In this document: positions 11,485 to 19,504 of the stretch, in pieces | Position numbering within the stretch: the stretch's first letter is position 1 | Layout of the letters: each line of letters opens with the position of its first letter | Source: Franconibacter pulveris DSM 19144 | Lineage (GTDB): Bacteria; Pseudomonadota; Gammaproteobacteria; Enterobacterales; Enterobacteriaceae | Direction of reading: 5' to 3' | Assembly: GCA_000621185.1 (NCBI GenBank) | Contig: JHYZ01000013.1 | Span: 1 to 64,000 of the forward strand | Length of the DNA: 64,000 bases | Notes under the pieces: model-generated | What the model saw: the letters and a program-made list of their open reading frames with translations, nothing else | What the model was told of the DNA's origin: nothing | The model's database searches: none | Made by a program: the position numbers and the translations under genes

Positions 11485-11518
11485 TTAAAGTGTGGTTTAT
11501 CGATAAAATATAAACTAC
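11485..11518 (+). promoter_or_regulatory. Toxin-antitoxin promoter and operator-like palindrome
   Basis: A -10-like TATAAA (11509-11514) with a weak -35-like TTAAAG (11485-11490) precedes the toxin start. An inverted repeat, GTGGTTTAT (11492-11500) and ATAAACTAC (11510-11518), matches at 8 of 9 positions and covers the spacer and -10. This is where an XRE antitoxin would bind for autorepression. The repeat is visible; the regulatory role is inferred from type II modules in general. Confidence 0.5.
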
Positions 11519-11534
11519 AATTTATGGAGCAGGC

Positions 11535-11888
11535 ATGACATGGACTGTGCTTTTTAGCCCTGAATTTATGCAGTGGTATCAGCAGCAACGCCCTGAGTTG
11601 CAGGATAAAGCTATCGCGGAACTGGCGAAGCTTGAACAGTATGGTCCCCTGTTAGGCCGCCCCTGGACCGACCGGGTAAAAGGTTCGGCTTTTGTGAATA
11701 TGAAAGAGTTGCGTTTTCTTTTTTCAGGCGCGCCTTATCGACTGTTTTATGCATTCGACCCGCAGCGTCGGGCTGTGGTTTTGTGCGGTGGCGATAAATC
11801 GAATCAGAAGCGTTTTTACGAGACCTGCATTCGTCTTGCCGACGAGGCGTTTTCGCGCCATCTGCTTTCAGTGGAGAAAACAAAATGA
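11535..11888 (+). CDS. RelE/HigB-family (Gp49-like) toxin
   Basis: A 117-residue protein of the HigB/Gp49 branch of the RelE/ParE fold. Family-typical segments are LGRPWTDRVKGSAFVNMKELR, with its conserved Gly-Arg-Pro and Lys-Glu-Leu-Arg, then a YRLFYAFDP strand and a GGDKSNQKRFY turn before a C-terminal helix. Toxins of this group are ribosome-dependent mRNA interferases that cut translated mRNA. The gene lies before its antitoxin, the inverted order typical of higBA, and overlaps it by 4 bp (ATGA). An SD-like GGAGCAGG precedes the ATG. I did not see inactivating changes. Confidence 0.88.
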   Translation: MTWTVLFSPEFMQWYQQQRPELQDKAIAELAKLEQYGPLLGRPWTDRVKGSAFVNMKELRFLFSGAPYRLFYAFDPQRRAVVLCGGDKSNQKRFYETCIRLADEAFSRHLLSVEKTK

Positions 11889-12181
11889 AAACATTGCAGG
11901 ATGTCATCGCGCAAATGCCGCCAGAACGGCGCAAGCGGGTAAAAAAGATGGCGGAAGAAAGCGTGCTGGAGGTTGAACTTCAACGGCTGCGTGAAACACT
12001 TGCCATCTCTCAGCAGCAGGTTGCGGAAATCATGGGCGTGACTCAGCCTGCGATCGCGGCCCTGGAGCAACGCGGCGTGGATATCAAACTCATTACGCTC
12101 AAACGCTATATTGAGGCGCTGGGCGGCAAACTTTCGCTTAAAGTGGAAATGAACGGGGAAACGTCGACGTTTCCCCTTTAA
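11885..12181 (+). CDS. XRE-family antitoxin (HigA-like)
   Basis: A 98-residue protein with a helix-turn-helix of the Cro/C1 type at about residues 42-80 (ISQQQVAEIMGVTQPAIAALE). A basic N-terminal helix (RRKRVKKMAEE) comes before it, and a short strand-rich C-terminus comes after. In higBA-type modules such proteins neutralise the toxin and repress their own promoter. The start codon overlaps the toxin stop. The gene ends 3 bp from the convergent yegD stop, and no terminator is visible between them, so read-through into antisense yegD is possible. Confidence 0.88.
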   Translation: MKTLQDVIAQMPPERRKRVKKMAEESVLEVELQRLRETLAISQQQVAEIMGVTQPAIAALEQRGVDIKLITLKRYIEALGGKLSLKVEMNGETSTFPL

Positions 12182-12184
12182 GCC

Positions 12185-13537
12185 TTAGCCAAACACCACC
12201 TGCGCCCAACGCGCGAGCCCGGCGGTAACCGAGCCGAAGTCGTCGCCGCCCATGATGGGAATGCCGGGCAACTGCTGCGCCAGCGCTGTTTTAATCAGCG
12301 GAGAACGGGCGCTGCCGCCGGTGAGATAAATCACATCCGGACGCTCGCGGTTCTCCTCCAGCGCCAGGGAAACCTGCTCAAGAATGCGCTGCAACGGCTG
12401 GACAAGCGCGGCCTCCAGCGCTTCCTGGGTGATATCGGTTTGCAGCGCCTCGGCGATAAACGGCAGCATCGCGCGGGTCTCGTGGGCGCCGGAAAGGGCG
12501 ATTTTGCTCTCTTCCGCCGCGCGCACCAGCCGGTAGCTCAGACGCTGACGCCAGACTTTTTGCAGCCGCGCCACCTTTTCGCTTTCCCGCGCGTCGCGCG
12601 CCAGGTCCGCCAGCAGGCGACCATTGGCTGCGCTGTAAAAATCGCTCTGCGCCGGGACGTCGTTAATCGCGCAGGCGTTCCACCAGGGCAGCGCCGGCAG
12701 GGCGGTGCCTTTTTCCGTCAGGCCGCCAAGCCCCAGCAGCGGCATGAGCTGTTTGAACGCCAGCGCGATATCAAGATCGTTGCCGCCCACGCGACAGCCG
12801 CTGTGGCCAAGCAGGCTCGCCTCGCGGTCGCGGCGTCCACGCCACTGCGGGCCCATCAGCAATAAAGAGCAGTCGGTGGTGCCGCCGCCGATATCCACGA
12901 CCAGCACGCGCTTCTCTTCTTTGAGCGTCGCTTCGAAATCAAGCCCGGCCGCCACCGGTTCAAACTGGAACACGACATCGCGAAAGCCTGCGCGTTTCGC
13001 CGCGCGCTCCAGAATGCCCTGCGCCTGCGCGTTCGCTTCATCGCCGCCGAGCCCCTGGAAGTTAACCGGGCGGCCAATTACCGCCTGGTCTATCGCTTCC
13101 TGCGTCTGAGTTTGCGCCGTGTTGCGGATGTGCAGCATCATGGAGCAGACCAGGTCTTCAAACAGCGCCACCTGCTGCGGCTTCAGGCCGCTTGCGCCGA
13201 GGAAGGATTTCGGCGACTTGACGAACCAGACCTCTTCCGGGTCGACCATATAGTGCCCAAGCGCGTTCAGGCCAAACAGCACGCTGCCTGGCGTCACCTC
13301 AATATCTTCTTCGCGGTTGTAAGCGATGGCGCGTCTTAACAGCGCCTGGGTCTCTTTTTCCTGCGCGGCGACGCCGTGGTGGCGATAAAGCCATTCGCTG
13401 ACGGCTTCGCGCGTCGGCGCGCTTATCATGGAAGGCAGAAGCGGCGAGCCGTTTTCCAGCGTCAGCAGCTGCGGCGAGCCCTCGCGCATCACCGCTACCG
13501 AACAGTTGGCGGTGCCGTAGTCAAAACCAATAAACAT
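12185..13537 (-). CDS. yegD: Hsp70-family chaperone-like protein YegD
   Basis: A DnaK-like actin-fold ATPase of 450 residues with phosphate-binding motifs GFDYGTANCSVAV (N-terminus) and VVDIGGGTTDCSL, and an adenosine motif around YLTGGSARSP. It lacks the long DnaK substrate-binding domain, as is usual for YegD. I chose the ATG at 13537 because the product then begins MFIGFDYG as in E. coli and is preceded by GGGGAT. An in-frame extension to 13615 adds 26 unlikely residues. The gene is divergent from alkA, and its cellular client is not known. Confidence 0.93.
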   Translation of the reverse strand: MFIGFDYGTANCSVAVMREGSPQLLTLENGSPLLPSMISAPTREAVSEWLYRHHGVAAQEKETQALLRRAIAYNREEDIEVTPGSVLFGLNALGHYMVDPEEVWFVKSPKSFLGASGLKPQQVALFEDLVCSMMLHIRNTAQTQTQEAIDQAVIGRPVNFQGLGGDEANAQAQGILERAAKRAGFRDVVFQFEPVAAGLDFEATLKEEKRVLVVDIGGGTTDCSLLLMGPQWRGRRDREASLLGHSGCRVGGNDLDIALAFKQLMPLLGLGGLTEKGTALPALPWWNACAINDVPAQSDFYSAANGRLLADLARDARESEKVARLQKVWRQRLSYRLVRAAEESKIALSGAHETRAMLPFIAEALQTDITQEALEAALVQPLQRILEQVSLALEENRERPDVIYLTGGSARSPLIKTALAQQLPGIPIMGGDDFGSVTAGLARWAQVVFG

Positions 13538-13620
13538 CGTTATCCCCATGCCGGTGAAGAAGGGGGGCGACTTTAGCCGAATGCGGCCTGCCGGGCAAAC
13601 AGAATATGTGGGCAAGGCGA

Positions 13621-13643
13621 AAAGCGCGATTACCCATTATGCT
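13621..13643 (+). promoter_or_regulatory. Possible Ada-type box and -10 of alkA
   Basis: AAAGCGCG (13621-13628) differs by one base from the Ada box AAAGCGCA. A -10-like TATGCT lies at 13638-13643. The location, 43 bp before the alkA ATG, suits methyl-Ada activation as known in E. coli, but the motif is short and the assignment is tentative. Confidence 0.3.
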
Positions 13644-13670
13644 AAGGAAATCATTAACAAAGGAGACGCC

Positions 13671-14531
13671 ATGATAATCCTTAGCTATCAGCCGCCCTAT
13701 GACTGGACGTGGATGTTCGCTTTTCTGGGTGACCGCGCCGTTGAAGGCGTAGAAACCGTCACGCCCGAGCGCTACCGCCGCACGCTCGCGATGGAAGGGC
13801 ATCACGGATGGCTGACGCTGACGCCGCGTGCGGAAAATCATCAGCTGGAGGTGGAGATAAGCGAAGGGTTGCAGCCTGTCGTCGATAAGGTGGTTGAACG
13901 CGTGCGTCGGCTGCTGGATCTGGATATGAACCCGGCTATCGTTCACCAGACGCTGGGCGAATTGGCAAGCAACCGCCCCGGCCTGCGGTTGCCGGGCTGC
14001 ATGGATGTGTTTGAGCAGGGCGTACGCGCCATTCTCGGTCAACTGGTCAGCGTCAAGCAGGCGGCGCGGCTGACCGGCAAAGTGGTGGCGGCGTATGGCG
14101 CGCCGCTGGATGCGCAGGGAGAATGGCGGCTTTTTCCCACCGCCGCACAACTGGCGCTGGCCGACCCGCTGGTGCTGAAGGCGCTGGGGATGCCGCTTAA
14201 GCGCGCCGAGGCGCTTATTCATCTGGCCCGCGAATGCGAAGCGGGGCGCTTCCCCCTGACGCGGCCGACGGATGTAGAGCATGGGATGAAAGCGCTCATG
14301 CAAATGCCCGGCATAGGCCGCTGGACGGCGAACTATTTCGCGCTGCGCGGCTGGCAGGCGCCGGATGTTTTTCTGGCTGACGACTACGCCATCAAACAGC
14401 GCTTCGCCGGTATGACGCCTGCGCAAATTCGCCGTTATGCGCTGCGCTGGCAGCCGTGGCGCTCCTACGCGCTGCTGCATATCTGGTTTAGTTACGGCTG
14501 GCGGCCTGACGATCAGTTGATGGCGAAATAG
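13671..14531 (+). CDS. alkA: DNA-3-methyladenine glycosylase II AlkA
   Basis: Base-excision repair glycosylase that removes alkylated purines and pyrimidines. It has 286 residues with an AlkA N-terminal beta domain, the helix-hairpin-helix with Gly/Pro-rich loop (MPGIGRWTANYF, about 212-223), and catalytic Asp238 in FLADDYAIKQRF, the same number as in E. coli AlkA. The ATG at 13671 has AGGAGA 4-9 bp upstream and gives the E. coli-like start (SYQPPYDW). Its last 19 bp overlap the 3' end of the convergent yegE. Confidence 0.95.
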   Translation: MIILSYQPPYDWTWMFAFLGDRAVEGVETVTPERYRRTLAMEGHHGWLTLTPRAENHQLEVEISEGLQPVVDKVVERVRRLLDLDMNPAIVHQTLGELASNRPGLRLPGCMDVFEQGVRAILGQLVSVKQAARLTGKVVAAYGAPLDAQGEWRLFPTAAQLALADPLVLKALGMPLKRAEALIHLARECEAGRFPLTRPTDVEHGMKALMQMPGIGRWTANYFALRGWQAPDVFLADDYAIKQRFAGMTPAQIRRYALRWQPWRSYALLHIWFSYGWRPDDQLMAK

Positions 14532-17500
14532 CTGCTGTTGAGCAGCAGGCTGAGCGGCTGCCCTGGCGCCAGGGCGTCGCCGTAAACCATGTCGACGCCG
14601 ATGCCCGCCAGCGTCTCCATCATGACCGGATGGGCCACGGGGCCGGCGATGCAGGCGACCTTGAGCCGCCGCGCGTGGCCCAGCACGATGGTAGCCAGCA
14701 TTTCGTCCATCAGATTGGTATGGACGTTCATCACCACTTCCGGATCGAGCATGACATAATCCGCAACGGCGCGGCTGATGTGGTTAAAGACCTCCAGGTC
14801 GCGGCCGACATGGCTCAGGATGATATGGCAACCCGCCTGGCGCAGCCTGTCGAGCTGGCGGCTGGTCATGAGCGGATCTTTTTCAAACGCGTCGCTATTG
14901 ATGACCAGATGCAGCAGGCGAGGCGGGAAGGGACCGGCGTCGAGCAAATCCAGCAGTTCATCAACCAGACGCGGGCCGGTTATTCCCGCGGAGAGCGGCA
15001 GCGCGACGCCAAAGCCTTTGCGCGCCGCGTCGGCGGCGTGCTCGTTAAAGAAGTCGTGCAGTACGCGGCGATCGAGCGCATGCAACAGTTCCGTTTCGTT
15101 GATGGTGGAACGAAACGCCTGCTCTTCCACTACCGTGCCTTCGCTGGTCCACAGTCGGACTGAGAGCAGCAAAAAGCTGGTGCTTTCCGGTATGCGGGGC
15201 GATGCGACAGGGCGCGCGACTAACGCCATCGGGTTCTCTTTTATCATGCGCCACTGTTCATCGAGCGGCAGCGCTTCGCGGCTTTGCTGTAGCCGTTGCT
15301 GTTGCGGCTCATACAGCGTGACTACGCCGCGACCGTTATTTTTTGAGGCGTAGCAGGCGATATCCGCCTGCGACATCACTTCAGAAGCCTGATTATTGCT
15401 GGCGTCAATCATGGTAATCCCGGCGCTGGCGCCGATACGGTGCAGGCGGCCTTCCCAGATAAAATGGTAATCATTGACGGCGGCAATCAGGCGCTCGGAA
15501 ATGGTGCGGGCGTTATCCACGCTGCAATCAGGCAACAGCAGGCCGAATTCATCGCCGCCAAGGCGCGCCAGCACATCGGTGGTGCGCAGCATGCCAAGCA
15601 TCATTGAGGCAAGCTCGCGCAGCAGCGCGTCGCCCGCCGCGTGGCCGGCGGTATCATTAACCGCTTTAAAGCGATCGAGGTCGATAAACACCAGCGCGTG
15701 ACGCTGATGGTTGTCATTTACGCTTTGCAACAAGCGCTTGAGGTGGTTTTCAAAGCTGACGCGGTTGGAGAGATGAGTCAGGGCGTCATGCGAGGCGTTA
15801 TAGCTGAGCTGGCGCAGCATTTTGCGCGATTCAGTGACGTCATGGATAACCATTACCGAGCCGATATTCTGCCCGTCGAGCGTGCTGAGCGGCGTGATGG
15901 TGTAGTGGATGTCGTAAGCGCCGCCGCTGCGGCAGTGTAAAACGATATCCTGTTCAATGGCGCTGGTGCGGGATGAGTCGCCGCTGTGGATGTTATCAAG
16001 CAGCGGGCCGTTATCCCCCACCGTAATGCGCAGCACGTTTGCGAGCGGCTGACCCAGCGCCTGCTCCTGCGTCCAGCCGCTCATTTTTTCCGCCACCGGA
16101 TTCATGAAGGTCACGTTCAGCTCCTGATCGGCGCAGATAACCCCCTCGCCAATGGAGTCGAGCGTAATGTGCAAACGCTCTTTTTCCTGAAACAACGCTT
16201 CGTTAAGCTGTTTTACTTCGGTCATGTCCATGTTGATGCCAAGCAGGCGTTCCACTTCGCCGTTTTTATTCAGCACGCGGTTGGCCAGGGCGCGGATATG
16301 ACGAATACGCCCCTGAACCTGAATGCGAAATTCAAGCTTAAAGGGAATGCGGTTGCGCAGCGCTTCCTGAACGGTCTTCTCCGCAAGCGGCCTGTCTTCT
16401 TTAATGAGCCGTTCACGCCAGAGCTGCCAGGTCGGTTTGGCATGCAGCGGCACGTCATAAAGCTCAAACATCCGTTTGTCCCAGGTAATCACGTCAGGAC
16501 CCAGTTCCCACTCCCAGATGCCGATGCCGCCCGCTTCGTTGGCAAGGGTAATGCGCTCCATCAGACGCTTATTAACCCACTCGGTATGCTTGAGATCGGT
16601 AATATCCTCCACCTGGGCAATGAAGTAGAGCGGCGAGCCGTCGGTGTGGCGCACGACCGAAACCGCCAGCAGCGCCCAGACGATATCCCCATTGCTGGTG
16701 TAATACCGTTTTTCCAGAGAATAATTATTGATAATGCCCTGCGTGAGCTTGTCGAGTTGTTCGAGGTCGCCGTGCAAATCTTCCGGGTAGGTCAGCTGTT
16801 GAAAGGTCAGCGAGCGCAGTTGCTCCGGAGTGTAGCCGAGAAAACGGCACAGCGCTTTGTTGACTTGCAGCCACTGACCGTCTGTCGAGACCAGCGCCAT
16901 GCCGATAGCGGAATACTCCATGGCGTTGCGAAAACGCGCTTCGCTTTCAGAAATATGCTTACGCTCTTCGCGAAAAGCATACATCACCATCGTCATGATA
17001 TTAGCTGGCAGCAAAATCATCAAAAAGGGCAACCAGGGCGCATTCGCCATCGCATTAGGCTTCGGCAACTGCACCAGCTCTGGTTGGGAGGCGAGCATAA
17101 AGGAAACCGCCATTACCGTTGCGAGAAAAACGACGAAGGCCTCAAGGCGCGGCAGCCGGAGAGCGCTCCACATCAGCAGCACGATAACGATGGTAAAAGG
17201 CCAGGGGAGATAATGCAGCGCGAACCAGCTCAGGAAAAGCGTAGCGGCGAGCGTGCCCAGCGTTTCCAGCAACAGGCGCGGGTCGCGATGGCGCAATAAA
17301 TAGTGCGATTTATAAAGTAGCCCCAGCGGCACCAGCGACAGCGCGCCGATAGCTTCAGAAAGCACCCAGACGCAAAAGCTGCGCAGCGGGTCGGCCGGGT
17401 GAGTAAAGGCGAGTAACAGCAGGCCGCCGAGAAGCGGAGGAATAAGCGCGCTGCCAAGCGCCAGCCGCAGCCAGTTATTAAGATTCTGCAGCGGGTTGTA

Positions 17501-17845
17501 ATAAGGCAGTAACTTTCGCAGCAAAACCGCGCCGACCAGCGCTTCGAACAGGTTAATAAAGGTATACCCCAGCAAGACATGCTGGACGGAAAAAAGCGCG
17601 ATGGTCGCCGCTATGCTGCCGAGCGAACAGGCGACGGCGATGCCAGGCCACAGCCGCAGCGGGTGGCGATAAAACGCCACAATCATTAAGGACGTGGGAA
17701 ACCACAGCGGCGCCAGCATCGTGCCGAGCAGCGTCAGCTCCAGCGAAAATAGCGTAAAAATAAAGGAAAGCAGCCCAAGCGTCAGGCAGCGCAACAGGGG
17801 CTGTGGCGTAGCAACTAAAGCGCGCTTATTCTTTTTATTGGTCAT
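14513..17845 (-). CDS. yegE: Membrane diguanylate cyclase YegE (DgcE)
   Basis: Makes cyclic-di-GMP from two GTP; in E. coli DgcE promotes biofilm matrix production. The N-terminal third is a MASE1-type multi-helix membrane sensor, followed by three PAS/PAC repeats (from about residue 310), a GGDEF domain with intact GGDEF at about 763-767, and a C-terminal EAL-like domain without the ExLxR and other catalytic signatures, so no phosphodiesterase activity is expected. I chose the ATG at 17845 (1110 residues) by comparison with E. coli; an upstream ATG at 17896 is possible. Neither has a strong ribosome site. Confidence 0.93.
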   Translation of the reverse strand: MTNKKNKRALVATPQPLLRCLTLGLLSFIFTLFSLELTLLGTMLAPLWFPTSLMIVAFYRHPLRLWPGIAVACSLGSIAATIALFSVQHVLLGYTFINLFEALVGAVLLRKLLPYYNPLQNLNNWLRLALGSALIPPLLGGLLLLAFTHPADPLRSFCVWVLSEAIGALSLVPLGLLYKSHYLLRHRDPRLLLETLGTLAATLFLSWFALHYLPWPFTIVIVLLMWSALRLPRLEAFVVFLATVMAVSFMLASQPELVQLPKPNAMANAPWLPFLMILLPANIMTMVMYAFREERKHISESEARFRNAMEYSAIGMALVSTDGQWLQVNKALCRFLGYTPEQLRSLTFQQLTYPEDLHGDLEQLDKLTQGIINNYSLEKRYYTSNGDIVWALLAVSVVRHTDGSPLYFIAQVEDITDLKHTEWVNKRLMERITLANEAGGIGIWEWELGPDVITWDKRMFELYDVPLHAKPTWQLWRERLIKEDRPLAEKTVQEALRNRIPFKLEFRIQVQGRIRHIRALANRVLNKNGEVERLLGINMDMTEVKQLNEALFQEKERLHITLDSIGEGVICADQELNVTFMNPVAEKMSGWTQEQALGQPLANVLRITVGDNGPLLDNIHSGDSSRTSAIEQDIVLHCRSGGAYDIHYTITPLSTLDGQNIGSVMVIHDVTESRKMLRQLSYNASHDALTHLSNRVSFENHLKRLLQSVNDNHQRHALVFIDLDRFKAVNDTAGHAAGDALLRELASMMLGMLRTTDVLARLGGDEFGLLLPDCSVDNARTISERLIAAVNDYHFIWEGRLHRIGASAGITMIDASNNQASEVMSQADIACYASKNNGRGVVTLYEPQQQRLQQSREALPLDEQWRMIKENPMALVARPVASPRIPESTSFLLLSVRLWTSEGTVVEEQAFRSTINETELLHALDRRVLHDFFNEHAADAARKGFGVALPLSAGITGPRLVDELLDLLDAGPFPPRLLHLVINSDAFEKDPLMTSRQLDRLRQAGCHIILSHVGRDLEVFNHISRAVADYVMLDPEVVMNVHTNLMDEMLATIVLGHARRLKVACIAGPVAHPVMMETLAGIGVDMVYGDALAPGQPLSLLLNSSYFAIN

Positions 17846-18167
17846 TACCGCATAATCCGCAAAAGCATTGCCGTCAGGAGCAAGGCCCGGACGCATCTTA
17901 AAAAGAGTTTTCGGTATGCTAGTACAAACAATTTACAATTCCTATGGCGCACGATCAGAAATTGCCTTTCCGCCGTCATAATTATTTCGTAGAGATTTAT
18001 CTGCGCCTGCGACTTTTGGCTTATTGTTTTTTCAGCAGATTTTATGGCGCACCCAGACGCGATTAAGCTCTTGCTGGTATCACCACAGGGAAATCCCTAT
18101 AATTGCGGCGTTTGACGCCCCCCGCGTCTCCCTTCCTTAACAATTAAGTAAACCAGGTCGCTAATTT
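17846..18167. promoter_or_regulatory. yegE-udk divergent intergenic region
   Basis: This 322-bp region holds both promoters. A consensus TATAAT lies at 18098-18103, about 65 bp before the udk ATG, with only a weak -35. A 10-bp direct repeat, TATGGCGCAC, occurs at 17943-17952 and 18043-18052, exactly 100 bp apart. No gene is visible. Confidence 0.5.
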
Positions 18168-18809
18168 ATGACTGACAAGTCCCATCAATGCGTCATTATC
18201 GGTATCGCCGGCGCATCGGCTTCAGGTAAGAGTTTAATCGCCAGTACGCTCTATCGGGAGTTACGTGAACAGGTAGGTGATGAACACATTGGTGTAATTC
18301 CGGAAGACAGCTATTACAAAGATCAAAGTCATCTGTCGATGGAAGAAAGGGTTAAAACCAACTACGACCATCCAAGCGCGATGGACCACAATCTGCTGTT
18401 TCAACATCTGCAAATGCTGAAGGCGGGCAAGCCCATCGAGCTGCCGGTGTACAGCTATGTTGAACACACCCGCATGAAAGAAACCGTTCATATCGAGCCG
18501 AAAAAGGTCATTATTCTGGAAGGGATCCTGCTGTTGACCGACGCGCGCCTGCGTGAAGAGATGAACTTCTCTATTTTCGTCGATACGCCGCTTGATATCT
18601 GCCTGATGCGCCGCATCAAGCGCGACGTGAATGAGCGCGGCCGCTCAATGGACTCGGTGATGGCGCAGTATCAGAAAACGGTGCGCCCGATGTTCCTGCA
18701 GTTCATCGACCCTTCCAAACAGTATGCCGATATCATCGTGCCGCGCGGCGGAAAAAACCGCATCGCGATTGATATCCTGAAGGCTAAAATCAGCCAGTTT
18801 TTTGAATAA
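18168..18809 (+). CDS. udk: Uridine kinase
   Basis: Phosphorylates uridine and cytidine to UMP and CMP in pyrimidine salvage (cytosolic). It has 213 residues, nearly identical to E. coli Udk throughout. The P-loop GASASGKS is at 15-22, and a conserved [11 protein letters not shown] segment follows, with nucleoside-binding residues in YDHPSAMDH. It is the first gene of the udk-dcd-asmA run on the plus strand. Confidence 0.98.
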   Translation: MTDKSHQCVIIGIAGASASGKSLIASTLYRELREQVGDEHIGVIPEDSYYKDQSHLSMEERVKTNYDHPSAMDHNLLFQHLQMLKAGKPIELPVYSYVEHTRMKETVHIEPKKVIILEGILLLTDARLREEMNFSIFVDTPLDICLMRRIKRDVNERGRSMDSVMAQYQKTVRPMFLQFIDPSKQYADIIVPRGGKNRIAIDILKAKISQFFE

Positions 18810-18849
18810 CGCAGATTTTGCGTGTAACGTTCAAAGAGTTACCTCCGCT

Positions 18850-18867
18850 CCCGGCCTGCAGGCCGGG
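18850..18867. repeat. 18-bp perfect palindrome in the udk-dcd spacer
   Basis: CCCGGCCTGCAGGCCGGG is an uninterrupted palindrome 40 bp after the udk stop and 26 bp before the dcd start. No U-tract follows, so it is not a standard terminator. In RNA it would form a short GC-rich hairpin that could slow decay or adjust dcd expression. Confidence 0.6.
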
Positions 18868-18893
18868 ACAACAGCACAACAGGAGAGCGTGCG

Positions 18894-19475
18894 ATGCGTC
18901 TTTGTGACCGAGATATTGAAGCCTGGCTTGATGAAGGCCGTTTGTCGATCACCCCGCGTCCACCGGTGGAGCGCATCAACGGCGCGACCGTGGATGTGCG
19001 CCTCGGCAATAAATTCCGTACTTTTAGCGGCCATACCGCCGCGTATATCGATCTCAGCGGACCGAAGGATGAAGTCAGCGCCGCGCTCGATCGCGTTATG
19101 AGCGACGAGATAGTTCTTAACGACGGCGAGGCGTTTTTCCTGCATCCGGGCGAACTGGCGCTGGCGGTAACGCTTGAATCCGTCACGCTGCCTGCAGATT
19201 TAGTCGGCTGGCTTGACGGGCGCTCATCGCTGGCGCGCCTGGGGCTGATGGTCCATGTGACCGCGCACCGAATCGACCCGGGCTGGCAGGGCTGCATCGT
19301 GCTTGAGTTTTATAACTCCGGCAAGCTGCCGCTGGCGCTGCGCCCCGGCATGGTTATCGGCGCGCTCAGCTTCGAGCCGCTTTCAGGCCCCGCCGCGCGG
19401 CCTTATAACCGCCGTCAGGATGCTAAATATCGCGATCAGCAGGGTGCGGTCGCCAGTCGAATTGATAAAGACTGA
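18894..19475 (+). CDS. dcd: dCTP deaminase
   Basis: Converts dCTP to dUTP, the main source of dUMP for thymidylate synthesis in enteric bacteria. It has 193 residues, the standard length. The family block [20 protein letters not shown] and the following [11 protein letters not shown] strand hold the catalytic Glu and nucleotide-binding residues. An AGGAGAG ribosome site precedes the ATG. It lies between udk and asmA, as in E. coli. Confidence 0.98.
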   Translation: MRLCDRDIEAWLDEGRLSITPRPPVERINGATVDVRLGNKFRTFSGHTAAYIDLSGPKDEVSAALDRVMSDEIVLNDGEAFFLHPGELALAVTLESVTLPADLVGWLDGRSSLARLGLMVHVTAHRIDPGWQGCIVLEFYNSGKLPLALRPGMVIGALSFEPLSGPAARPYNRRQDAKYRDQQGAVASRIDKD

Positions 19476-19504
19476 GCCTGTCGGCACAGTCAACTGAGGA
19501 TGAC

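Noticed and set aside
17943-18052. Ten-base direct repeat (TATGGCGCAC) 100 bp apart upstream of udk
   Set aside because: It is too short to support an insertion-site duplication or a regulatory role without other evidence.
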